DNA of 7,413 nt from positions 1 to 7,413 of the forward strand of contig JAJPJU010000111.1 in the NCBI GenBank assembly GCA_021324035.1, written 5' to 3'. The notes beneath the pieces were generated by a model that made no database searches, had not been told where the DNA came from, and worked only from the letters and a program-made list of their open reading frames with translations. This DNA is from Spartobacteria bacterium. Lineage in GTDB: Bacteria; Verrucomicrobiota; Verrucomicrobiia; Chthoniobacterales; UBA10450. The translations under genes and the position numbers were made by a program. Of this stretch, positions 1 to 6,851 are shown one piece after another. Positions within the stretch are counted from its first letter, which is position 1. Every line of letters begins with the position of its first letter.

Positions 1-95
1 ACGTCCGGCACTTTGTTGAGCAACGAACAAACCAGGGTTGTGCCCGAACGAGGGATACCCGTAATTAAAATATTGCGATTCGAACTGGCGGACAT
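1..95 (-). CDS. Sulfotransferase, N-terminal fragment (runs off left edge)
   Basis: Only the first 31 codons are in the window, starting at ATG 95-93. The visible protein contains ILITGIPRSGTTLV at residues 9-22. P-R-S-G-T-T-L is the 5'-phosphosulfate-binding loop typical of PAPS-dependent sulfotransferases of the Sulfotransfer_1/3 type. No other P-loop family fits as well, because Walker A would need GxxxxGK[ST]. The start lies 4 bp after the sulfatase stop (TGA, TCAA, ATG), so it is very probably the next gene of the same operon. The loop differs from that of the other sulfotransferase here (GAPKTAST), so the two are different subfamilies rather than tandem duplicates. The acceptor substrate cannot be judged from this fragment. 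Confidence 0.75.
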   Translation of the reverse strand, partial: MSASSNRNILITGIPRSGTTLVCSLLNKVPD

Positions 96-99
96 TTGA

Positions 100-1473
100 T
101 CAAGCGTTTTCGGTTTGTTTTAAACGCTCGCCAATCTCGCCTTTCAGTTCCTTAATCAGCCGCTCCTGCTCAGCGACGCCGATGAGGTCGTTCACTTCGT
201 TGGGATCGTTTTTCACATCGAACAAACGATAGGGCTCGCGCTTTCGATTCAGCATCAGTTTCCAGTCGCGATCGAGATACATTACTTCCTCCAACAACTC
301 CGAAATCGCAAAGCTTCGATGTTCGCTCGGTGGGTTCTCGAACGATGGGATTACGGATCGCGCGAACTGCGTGTAATTCAGTTTCGCGCCGGCAACTTCG
401 GCCAAAGTCGGGCCGGCATCGAACCACTCGACCGGACTGTCGTTTACCGCGCCGACGAGCGACGATTTTCTCACTTCTGGCGTAGTTACAATAAATGGAA
501 CCCGCACCGCCGGATTCAGGAAGTTCGATTTATGGATCAAATCGTAATCACCGTTCATTTCTCCGTGGTCGGACGTGAATAGAATTACAGTGCGGTCCAG
601 TTCCCCTCGCCGTTCGATTTCGGCGACAATCTGACCGACCTGATCGTCGATCAGCGAAACCTTGCCGGCGTAACTGGCGCGAAGGTCTTTAGCGTTGCGA
701 ATTCCGCCAACGGGCGATTCGGCAAATCGCCTATCGAGTTCTCCCGTCGCGCCGCGGCGTCGTGACGCCGGCCGCGGAATCGGGTCCGGCATGTCGTCGG
801 GGCGATACATACTGGCAAACGGCTCCGGTGTGTCCCACGGTTCGTGCGGCCCCGCGAAACTGACCCAGCAGAACCATGGCTGCGCCCGGTTGTAATTGCG
901 AAGATAATCTTTTGCGCGCTGTCCGACGTAGACATCGTAATATTCGGCCAATGGAAGCACTGATGGCCTAACGAGTGTGCGATTCTTCCCACCACGCTCC
1001 TTCATGTCCTTGCGAAAGGCCTCCAACAATCCGAGCGATTTCCACCGTTCGGTCATATGACAGATGACGTCGACACTTGCGTGCGGTCCGCGGATTTCGT
1101 CGACGTCGTCGAGACCGTAGGAATGCAATTTGTATTCGAATTTGCGCAAGTCCGGACCGCCGCGATGCAGCGCGGTCTTCCCAAATACGCTGGTTCGATA
1201 TCCTGAGTCCCGAATCGCCGCCATCCAGGTCGGCGTGCCTTCCGGCAATTCGTAAGGACAATTGTCCCAAACGCCGGTGTTGTGCGGGTAGCGTCCGGTC
1301 GCCATCGAAATTCGCGCAGGCAAACAAACCGGTGAATTCGTGACGCAATTTGCAAATCTGACTCCCTCGCGCGCGATGCGATCGATGTGCGGCGTTTTCA
1401 CCCAGTTGCCGGTGCAGCCCAGGGCGTCGCCTCGAAGCTGATCGCACATGACCAGAAGGATGTTCGGCTTCAT
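100..1473 (-). CDS. Type I (formylglycine-dependent) sulfatase, family S1
   Basis: This 457-residue protein would hydrolyse a sulfate ester, probably on a glycan or small molecule; the substrate is unknown. The catalytic signature is C-L-P-A-R at residues 50-54, followed by ISMATGR. Cys50 is the residue that a formylglycine-generating enzyme would oxidise. Likely metal and active-site residues are D11-Q12 (MCDQLRGD), K99 and H103 (GKTALH), H210 (GPHEPW), D302-H303 (FTSDHGE) and K315. The C-terminus has the usual LFDVKNDPNEVNDL segment (417-430). A longer reading frame extends up to 1602, but it overlaps the sulfotransferase gene. The ATG at 1473 overlaps that gene's stop as TGATG and begins exactly at the conserved KPNILLVMCDQ, so I chose it. 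From this start there is no signal peptide, which suggests a cytoplasmic enzyme. Second metal position Gln instead of Asp is seen in some S1 subgroups, such as choline-sulfatase and phosphonate monoester hydrolase-like enzymes. Confidence 0.93.
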   Translation of the reverse strand: MKPNILLVMCDQLRGDALGCTGNWVKTPHIDRIAREGVRFANCVTNSPVCLPARISMATGRYPHNTGVWDNCPYELPEGTPTWMAAIRDSGYRTSVFGKTALHRGGPDLRKFEYKLHSYGLDDVDEIRGPHASVDVICHMTERWKSLGLLEAFRKDMKERGGKNRTLVRPSVLPLAEYYDVYVGQRAKDYLRNYNRAQPWFCWVSFAGPHEPWDTPEPFASMYRPDDMPDPIPRPASRRRGATGELDRRFAESPVGGIRNAKDLRASYAGKVSLIDDQVGQIVAEIERRGELDRTVILFTSDHGEMNGDYDLIHKSNFLNPAVRVPFIVTTPEVRKSSLVGAVNDSPVEWFDAGPTLAEVAGAKLNYTQFARSVIPSFENPPSEHRSFAISELLEEVMYLDRDWKLMLNRKREPYRLFDVKNDPNEVNDLIGVAEQERLIKELKGEIGERLKQTENA

Positions 1474-1475
1474 CA
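1471..1475 (-). promoter_or_regulatory. TGATG stop-start overlap, sulfotransferase to sulfatase
   Basis: On the minus strand the sulfotransferase stop TGA (1475-1473) shares its last A with the sulfatase start ATG (1473-1471). This arrangement usually lets a terminating ribosome restart on the next gene. No clear Shine-Dalgarno sequence lies upstream (the preceding bases read GATCAAAACGCG), which makes coupled re-initiation the likely way the sulfatase is translated. Confidence 0.8.
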
Positions 1476-2543
1476 CGCGTTTTGATCTACCGAACGGCCA
1501 AAGGAAAACCAACTCCGCCGTTTGCGCCGCGAATAAACGGCGTCGGCCAGTTTCCGAAATTCCGCGTAAGACTCTGACGCACGCAGTTGATGGAGATCGC
1601 AATAAGAGGCCGAATGAGTGCTGGCATCGATTTGCAGCGGGGGCGGATCCTTCTCGCGCCCCAGCGCCGAGATAAGCCGGCGATTCGATTCATCAAACCG
1701 CTGATGCAACCTCGCCAAATCGGAATCACTCAAAAAACTCTGAACCTTCCCCAGGCCAAGACGGCGCGACGCTTTTTCACCCGCATTTTTCCGCTGAAGA
1801 AAATCGGTGAACTCCATCGGTTGTTTCTGCTCCAGAAGATAGGCGACCTCATGGGTATTCAATGACACCTGAGCACGATCGACATCAATTAAACCCGGGA
1901 CCCGCGGCAGATCGGCCGCCTTGGAGAAAGCGTTAAAAATATTGTCGGCAACCTCGTCGTAGAAAATGACGCGACAATTTCCGAATGCAATGCGCCATGC
2001 TTCATAATTGGCGAACCAATCGGGCCGGCACAATCTCTCGCCCTCAGTGTCGCAAAGTTTCGCAGCAAACGCGCTTACTTCAGTCGCGACTTCATTCGTT
2101 TTCACCATTTGGTTGAAATAGGAATCAATCCAACGGTCCTGCCGCCGCACAAACAGAACAACCACGATCCTCGCCGGATTCGGAAGCAACTGGCGGAGAC
2201 ATCCGGCATGATTGGGCCGCAAGTTCTCGGCCGACAGAACGATCGACTCAAAGTTTGGTCGCCAGTCTGATAGCAATTCGGCCACGATTTGCCCCGGATC
2301 GAGTTTCTTAACGTCAATTTGCGGAAAGCCGCGCTGAAAAGTCAGCGATGGCTGCCGGCTAAGAGTTGTGGCCAGTAGTTTCGCATTGCCCGCCATGGCG
2401 GCGACCGCAGGGATTACTGGAATGAAAACGCCATGCGCCCGCAACAAATCCGCGTTCGCCCGCAATCGGCGTTGCAAATATGTCGACGCGGTCTTCGGCG
2501 CGCCGATGTGGAGAACAATCCGTGGCGAAACAGTCGCCGCCAT
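1473..2543 (-). CDS. PAPS-dependent sulfotransferase
   Basis: This 356-residue protein would transfer sulfate from PAPS to a carbohydrate or lipid acceptor in the cytoplasm. Near the N-terminus, VLHIGAPKTASTYLQ (residues 10-24) is the 5'-phosphosulfate loop in the form common in bacterial sulfotransferases (HIGxPKTxTTxLQ). VVVLFVRRQDRWIDSYFNQ (127-145) matches the 3'-phosphate-binding segment, with R133/R134 and S141 as candidate contacts. SAENL (104-108) is also typical of this group. The C-terminal half is rich in charged residues, with a basic tail. Two starts are possible: GTG at 2546 and ATG at 2543. I chose the ATG because it forms a TGATG overlap with the preceding glycosyltransferase, identical to the overlap at this gene's own end. 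There is no signal peptide or membrane segment. The acceptor is unknown; the neighbouring glycosyltransferase suggests a glycan. Confidence 0.82.
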   Translation of the reverse strand: MAATVSPRIVLHIGAPKTASTYLQRRLRANADLLRAHGVFIPVIPAVAAMAGNAKLLATTLSRQPSLTFQRGFPQIDVKKLDPGQIVAELLSDWRPNFESIVLSAENLRPNHAGCLRQLLPNPARIVVVLFVRRQDRWIDSYFNQMVKTNEVATEVSAFAAKLCDTEGERLCRPDWFANYEAWRIAFGNCRVIFYDEVADNIFNAFSKAADLPRVPGLIDVDRAQVSLNTHEVAYLLEQKQPMEFTDFLQRKNAGEKASRRLGLGKVQSFLSDSDLARLHQRFDESNRRLISALGREKDPPPLQIDASTHSASYCDLHQLRASESYAEFRKLADAVYSRRKRRSWFSFGRSVDQNA

Positions 2544-2545
2544 CA
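2541..2545 (-). promoter_or_regulatory. TGATG stop-start overlap, glycosyltransferase to sulfotransferase
   Basis: The glycosyltransferase stop TGA (2545-2543) shares one base with the ATG at 2543-2541. A GTG directly before it (2546-2544) is an alternative start. A weak AAGG stands about 10 bases upstream. The same TGATG arrangement recurs at the next junction, which supports the ATG as start and suggests the two products are made in step. Confidence 0.75.
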
Positions 2546-3280
2546 CAACGGGACCTTCACGGCCTTCACTAATTTGCCCTTCTCGTAACGGTGAAGATAA
2601 CCTTTCTCGAGATTCGCCGCATCGCGCGGTAGCGGCTCGTAGGAGTGCCAGATTCGGATCGCTCCGCTGATCAGCTCGCCAAATCCTCGATGATTAAAGC
2701 TCGGCGATAGCGTGTAGGGGTTAAAATTCAACATCTCCATCGCGAGGCTGAAATACGGTTGCTCGTTCCAAACTTTGCCCTGGTATTTTTGGGCAAGCTT
2801 TAACGTTCGATCGAACACAGCACGGACATCCGGACGATGCGGCGTCGCGAAGATCACGCCGGTGTTGTAAACAATCTGGCCCCGCGGCGTGACACCTTCC
2901 GCAGTCATGACCTGACGAAAATCGCGAAAATCAGGCAGCGAATAATGCGGCGCCGGCGCAATCGCAATCCCATGTTGTTCCGCCTTCTCAAAACCAAGCG
3001 AAATGTCGTCCACCACCCGCGTGTCGGCATCAATGAACAACGCCGTACCGATTTCCGCCGGCGATTGGACCAGGAACTCCGCTTTTCGGGCTTTGCCTGA
3101 AAGCTGAAACGCAATCCTCTTTACTTCGACGCTCTTCGGCAATGCATCGGTCTTCGTCGCCGTGTCGGTGACAACGAAAATCGGATAATCCGGGAGTTTG
3201 CTCTCCCGAATGCAGGCCGCAGCGCGTTCAATCCAATCCGCGCCCCACGCAAAAAACACGATGCCCCGGTTTTTAGTCAC
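2543..3280 (-). CDS. Small GT-A glycosyltransferase-like protein (DxD type)
   Basis: This 245-residue protein looks like a nucleotide-sugar-dependent glycosyltransferase of GT-A fold, loosely like GT8 and GT77 enzymes. The visible signs are IVFFAWGADWIERAAACI at the N-terminus (residues 7-24, first strand and helix), LFIDADTRVV (81-90) carrying the DAD metal-binding motif (D84, D86), YNTGVIFA (138-145, the N-[ST]-G-V strand of such enzymes), NEQPYFSLAM (172-181) and a late WHSY with H212 as a possible further metal ligand. There is no membrane segment. The start is GTG at 3280, because no ATG is available before the conserved first strand. The preceding gene ends 14 bp upstream and the next gene overlaps the stop. 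Donor and acceptor cannot be named. Its coupling to a sulfotransferase suggests it builds the sugar that becomes sulfated. I do not recognise a specific family. Confidence 0.72.
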   Translation of the reverse strand: MTKNRGIVFFAWGADWIERAAACIRESKLPDYPIFVVTDTATKTDALPKSVEVKRIAFQLSGKARKAEFLVQSPAEIGTALFIDADTRVVDDISLGFEKAEQHGIAIAPAPHYSLPDFRDFRQVMTAEGVTPRGQIVYNTGVIFATPHRPDVRAVFDRTLKLAQKYQGKVWNEQPYFSLAMEMLNFNPYTLSPSFNHRGFGELISGAIRIWHSYEPLPRDAANLEKGYLHRYEKGKLVKAVKVPL

Positions 3281-3294
3281 ACCAGGCAGTATTA

Positions 3295-5505
3295 TTACCG
3301 CGACAACAGCGTGTTCAAAGCCTTGATCTCAGTCACTGGCGCCTTGCAGGTGAAATTTTCACAGACGTAAGCGGCCGGTTTGCCGTCGACCGGCGCCATC
3401 GCCCGAACGGCTTCGTTGCTTTCGCCCAAAAATTTCTGACCCTCGCCACCGTCGGCCAGCATCAGAATTTTGTTCGGCAGGAAATGGCTATGAACTTCGC
3501 GCAAAAGCGCGCGCGTCTGGTCCGCTGTAGCCGGGGTCGGTGACCCCGGCCGCCCGGCATCACCGATGCCGGCTACAGCATCGATGTTGCCCGCAATCAC
3601 GATCTGTTGCGGTTTACTCAAACTGAAATCGAGCGCCACCAAAAGTTGCGGCATCGCGCTGGCAAAATGATTCAAAGTCGCCGCGAAAGCGTCGATCGTT
3701 TTCCGGCCGCGACCTTCGAATTGTTTGTCGTTTCGCAGCTGCGCGAGCCGCAACAGATTTAACGCCGCCACCGAGCTTGCTGCCGGTTCCGCACTGTCAT
3801 TGTCATCCTTCAATCGCAACACCACGCTCTTGTCGTCGCCACTGGTGCTGAAATAACCGCCGTTCTTTTCGTCCAGGAACAGGCTGTCCTGAGTTGCTTG
3901 CAACTCGATCGCGAACTTCAACCACTCGACATCGAATGACGCCTCGTAGAGGTCGAGTAAACCCTGGATCACAAACGCGTAATCGTCTGCGAAACCTTCC
4001 ACGCTTCCTCGACCTTCGCGATAACTCCGAAAGAGCAGCTTTGCTTTCTGATCGTAAAGATTTGCTCGTACGAATTGCGCTGCGCGGTCAGCTGCCTTCA
4101 GATAGCGCTCGTCCGCTAAAACCTGGCCTGCTCGCGCGTAGGCCGAAATCATCAACCCATTCCAGGCCGCGATGATCTTGTCGTCGAGATGCGGTCGCGG
4201 CCGTTTGCTCCGGATCGTAAACAATTTCTCCCGGCTCCGCGCGAGCGATTCCCCTGCTTCGTCAGGGCTCTTTTTAAAATGCTGCGCTGTTTCGCCAATC
4301 GTGTGCCGCTGGATGAGAATATTTTTGCCGCGAAATTCGTCGTGGGGATCGCTGCCTTCAGGCGCGTTGCCATGCGGTTGAACACCGAAATGAAATTTGA
4401 AAACGTCGGAATCGCCCCCGAGTGCATCGTCGATTTGCTTCTCCGTCCAAACGTAAAACGCTCCCTCAGCGTGATCGGATTTGCCATGTTCGATCAAGCT
4501 GTCGGCGTCTTCCGCGGAAAAGAAGCCGCCGTCTTTTGCAGTCATGTCACGGGCGACGTAGTCCAAAATATCGCGGGCGACGTCCGCGTATTGTTGATCG
4601 TGGGTAATCTGATATGCGTCGAGATACGCGATCGCAAGCTGGGCCTGGTCGTAGAGCATTTTCTCGAAATGCGGCACGTGCCAGTAACGATCAACTGAGT
4701 AGCGATGAAATCAGCCGCCGATATGGTCGTGCATCCCACCGGCCGCCATTTTGCGCAGCGTGAACAAGTCCATTTCGAGCGCGTGCTTCGCTGATTCACT
4801 TTTCGGATCGCGCGCATGAAATCGGGTCAGGAAATTCAACGCCACCGGGCGCGGAAATTTCGGCGCCATGCTGAAGCCGCCCTCCCGAGGGTCGTAGCTT
4901 TGCTTCAATTGTTGGTAAGCGTTTTCAAACACCGCCGTTTCAATCCTGGCTTTCGAATCAGCCGCGGATGACTGTGATTCCCGCAAGGCCTCCACAATTC
5001 TGGATCCGCTCTCGGCGATTTTTTCGTGATCTTGTTTCCAGGCAGTCGCGATGCGGTCGAGAACTTTTCTGAATGCCGGCTGGCCGTATCGATCTTCCGG
5101 CGGGAAATAAGTTCCACCGACAAATGGTTTCAGATCGGGTGTAAGCCAAACGCTCATCGGCCAGCCGCCGCCGCCAGTTGTCGCCTGCACAAACGTCATG
5201 TAAACGCGATCGACGTCCGGCCGTTCCTCGCGATCGACTTTGATGTTTACGAATTCGCGATTCATGATTGCGGCGATTTCTTCATTCTCGAACGATTCGT
5301 GCGCCATCACGTGACACCAATGGCAGGTCGAATAACCGATCGACAAAAAGATCGGTTTGTTCTCGCGCCGCGCCTTCTCGAAGGCTTCCTCGCCCCAGGG
5401 ATACCAATCGACCGGGTTATGCGCGTGCTGAAGCAGATAAGGCGACTTCTCGTGCGCCAGCCGGTTGGTATGCGCTGGATTTGAGGGCTGAATTTCTGCG
5501 GCCAT
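3295..5505 (-). pseudogene. YyaL/SSP411 (DUF255) thioredoxin-domain protein, interrupted by in-frame TGA
   Basis: The family joins an N-terminal thioredoxin-like domain to an alpha/alpha-barrel domain resembling glycan-processing enzymes; its exact function is unsettled. Read through one stop, the gene has 737 codons, close to the family's usual length of about 700. Signatures in order are NRLAHEKSPYLLQHAHNPVDW (from residue 14), the redox-like CHWC (C61-C64), GGGGWP (111-116), GGTYFPP (130-136), GGMHDHIGG, then TGA at codon 265 (4713-4711), then FHRYSVDRYWHVPHFEKMLYD, and a C-terminal VCENFTCKAPV cysteine pair. The stop replaces the conserved glycine of GGGFHRYS, so one base change (GGA to TGA) explains it; no frameshift is present. 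I chose ATG 5505 because the open frame further upstream (to 5589) is translated intergenic repeat. Codons 643-661 come from an inserted palindrome. It may be a recent pseudogene, a sequence error or a read-through gene; the second half could restart only at an internal GTG (4677). Confidence 0.88.
3524..3579. repeat. 56-bp two-hairpin palindromic element, copy 1 (inside coding region)
   Basis: Perfect 11-bp outer inverted arms (gctgtagccgg at 3524-3534, its complement at 3569-3579) enclose two perfect 8-bp hairpins with 3-base loops, 3531-3549 (loop GGT) and 3554-3572 (loop ACC). The left and right 26-bp halves are inverted copies of each other matching at 22 positions. All four differences lie in paired stem positions and keep base pairing. 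It lies in frame within the YyaL-family gene and encodes about 19 residues rich in Ala, Gly and Pro between IVIAGNID and the downstream TRALLREVH. It resembles REP/BIME-type or Rickettsia palindromic elements in concept; I cannot assign it to a named family. Confidence 0.88.
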
Positions 5506-5550
5506 GACGATCGGGGTCACTGAGCACCATCCGGTTATTCGTAATGATGT

Positions 5551-5700
5551 CGAATAAATCCGAAGCCCGAATATCGAATTTCGAAACAAGGTCGAATGAT
5601 CAAATACTCAGAAAAATTGCGTATTCCATCGACCGATTCGGTTTTGAGCTTCGAAATTCGCCATTGTTTCGGATTTCGTGCTTCGTATTTCGAACTTGAT
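5551..5700. repeat. Diverged inverted TTCGAA-rich intergenic repeat
   Basis: The 215-bp gap between the YyaL-family and DUF486 genes (5506-5720) is richer in A and T than its surroundings and contains TTCGAA three times (5580, 5650, 5689). The blocks cgaagcccgaa (5561-5571) and cgaaacaaggtcgaa (5582-5596) recur in inverted orientation as ttcgtgcttcg (5675-5685) and ttcgccattgtttcg (5657-5671), with 10 of 11 and 13 of 15 bases complementary. Arms are imperfect, with gaps, around a centre of about 60 bp. It may be the remnant of a dispersed intergenic repeat. I see no clear promoter or terminator here, although the promoter of the minus-strand operon should lie in or near it. Confidence 0.6.
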
Positions 5701-5720
5701 AAAAAATTATTCGGGCCAAC

Positions 5721-6047
5721 CTAAAACTTAAACGCGAAGTAAACCGCGCCGACAATCATCGCGTAGGAAACGAGGTAATTCCATTTCACCGGGGATCGAA
5801 ACAGCGCGAATGCGATGATAGTGAAGACAATGAGCGTGATGCATTCCTGCAGGATTTTTAATTGCGGCACAGTCCATTGATTGGAGCCGATGCGGTTTGC
5901 TGGAACTTGAAAAGCGTATTCAAAAAACGCGATTAACCAGCTGGCCAGGATCACGATCCACAACGGTTGATCCTTGAATTTCAAATGTCCGTACCAGGCC
6001 AGGTTCATGAACGTGTTGGAGATGGTCAGTAAAATGATGGTTCTCAT
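5721..6047 (-). CDS. DUF486 small integral membrane protein (DMT-like)
   Basis: This 108-residue, very hydrophobic protein has four predicted membrane helices, at about residues 4-20, 27-46, 66-84 and 89-106. The conserved family features are NTFMNLAWYGHLKF (11-24), the central FFEYAFQVPANRIG (41-54), and PQLKILQECITLIVF (61-75), which together match the DUF486 family of drug/metabolite-transporter-like small proteins. The length equals the family norm, so it is complete. The transported substrate, if any, is unknown. It starts at ATG 6047, diverges from the TauE-type gene with 66 bp between the starts, and ends with TAG just before the TTCGAA-rich repeat region. The start has no Shine-Dalgarno sequence; the bases before it read GCCGCCGCCACT. 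Confidence 0.88.
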   Translation of the reverse strand: MRTIILLTISNTFMNLAWYGHLKFKDQPLWIVILASWLIAFFEYAFQVPANRIGSNQWTVPQLKILQECITLIVFTIIAFALFRSPVKWNYLVSYAMIVGAVYFAFKF

Positions 6048-6113
6048 AGTGGCGGCGGCGGGCTAAATAGGAATCGATTCTGCAACCAATCTCTGACGCC
6101 TGAAGCTTTTTCG
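6048..6113. promoter_or_regulatory. Divergent intergenic region between DUF486 and TauE genes
   Basis: These 66 bp must hold the 5' control signals of both divergent genes, unless they are read from elsewhere. On the minus strand TTGGTT followed 14 bp later by TATTTA is a weak sigma-70-like pair with short spacing. On the plus strand nothing better than CTAAAT near 6063 is visible. No strong promoter, operator or ribosome binding site can be called. Confidence 0.35.
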
Positions 6114-6851
6114 ATGACTGCCTCCGAGCTGACTTTGCTTTGTCTTGGAATCGCGGTGATCGCGTTCCTGTATTCGTCGGTCGGCCATGCCGGAGCATCA
6201 GGTTACATCGCAACCATGACTTTGTTCGGCCTCGCGCCGGCAATCATCCGGCCGACGGCGCTGGTTTTGAACATTTTGGTCGCGATCATTGGTTCGTTTC
6301 AATTTTGGCGCGCCGGATATTTTTCCTGGAAACTGTTCTGGCCGTTCGCCCTCTTTTCGATCCCAGCGGCTTACCTGGGCGGGTATCTTCAGCCTTCTGC
6401 GGGGGTGCTTAGAATTTTAATCGGCGCAGTCCTTCTGTTCTCGGCAGCGCGATTATTTTTTCGAAAAAGCGATCCGCCGGAAGCAAATCCGCCCGCAAAA
6501 TCCGTCGCGATTGGAGTCGGCGCTGGACTGGGATTTCTTTCAGGCCTTACCGGCACTGGTGGCGGAATTTTTCTGACGCCACTGCTGCTGTTTTGTAAAT
6601 GGGCGATGATTCGCCAGGCCGCCGCAGTATCGGCGTTGTTCATTCTGGTAAACTCAATCGGCGGGCTCGTCGGCTATTTTTCGAAGACACATTCGATTCC
6701 AATCTTGGGAATGTATCTCGCGATACCGGCGATCATTGGTGGAACCGTCGGCTCGTATCTCGGAAGCCGCCGCCTTCCGGTGCGCGGCATTGCGCTTTTT
6801 CTCGCCACCGTGCTGACAATCGCCGGGATAAAGTTAATTTTTACGAGGTAG
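6114..6851 (+). CDS. TauE/SafE-family anion exporter (probable sulfite/sulfonate-type permease)
   Basis: This 245-residue inner-membrane protein has about seven or eight hydrophobic segments and the internal two-fold repeat of TauE/SafE permeases. The first repeat carries YSSVGHAGASGYIA (residues 20-33), and the second carries FLSGLTGTGGGIFLTPLL (141-158). They are separated by a polar loop rich in Pro and Lys (about 117-130). Members with known roles move sulfite, sulfoacetate or other small organic anions; specificity cannot be read from sequence. The length is normal for the family. The ATG at 6114 is chosen because the first helix follows directly; no Shine-Dalgarno sequence is visible. 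The last codon (AGG) and the stop TAG lie inside the 56-bp palindrome at 6846-6901. It stands alone on the plus strand, so a link to the sulfation cassette is only suggestive. Confidence 0.9.
   Translation: MTASELTLLCLGIAVIAFLYSSVGHAGASGYIATMTLFGLAPAIIRPTALVLNILVAIIGSFQFWRAGYFSWKLFWPFALFSIPAAYLGGYLQPSAGVLRILIGAVLLFSAARLFFRKSDPPEANPPAKSVAIGVGAGLGFLSGLTGTGGGIFLTPLLLFCKWAMIRQAAAVSALFILVNSIGGLVGYFSKTHSIPILGMYLAIPAIIGGTVGSYLGSRRLPVRGIALFLATVLTIAGIKLIFTR

Noticed and set aside
1474..1602. 43-residue N-terminal extension of the sulfatase
   Set aside because: It overlaps the end of the sulfotransferase gene in another frame, is not a signal peptide, and the TGATG start at 1473 fits the family start.
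3500..3511. gcgcaaaagcgc small palindrome, also found near 6979-6990
   Set aside because: Both copies encode Ala-Leu-Leu-Arg with the same codons inside conserved protein segments, so this is coincidence of codon use rather than a repeat element.
4189..4698. Plus-strand open frame of 169 codons opposite the YyaL-family gene
   Set aside because: It lies wholly antisense to codons of a recognised conserved protein, its translation has no domain-like pattern, and it is a shadow of the real frame.
4711..4713. Selenocysteine or a recoded glycine code for the in-frame TGA
   Set aside because: Relatives have glycine there rather than cysteine, no convincing SECIS-like hairpin was noticed just downstream, and TGA is a functional stop in adjacent coupled genes.
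5026..5484. Plus-strand open frame of 152 codons opposite the thioredoxin domain
   Set aside because: Antisense to the strongly conserved CHWC and GGTYFPP region; it has no recognisable features and no start signal.
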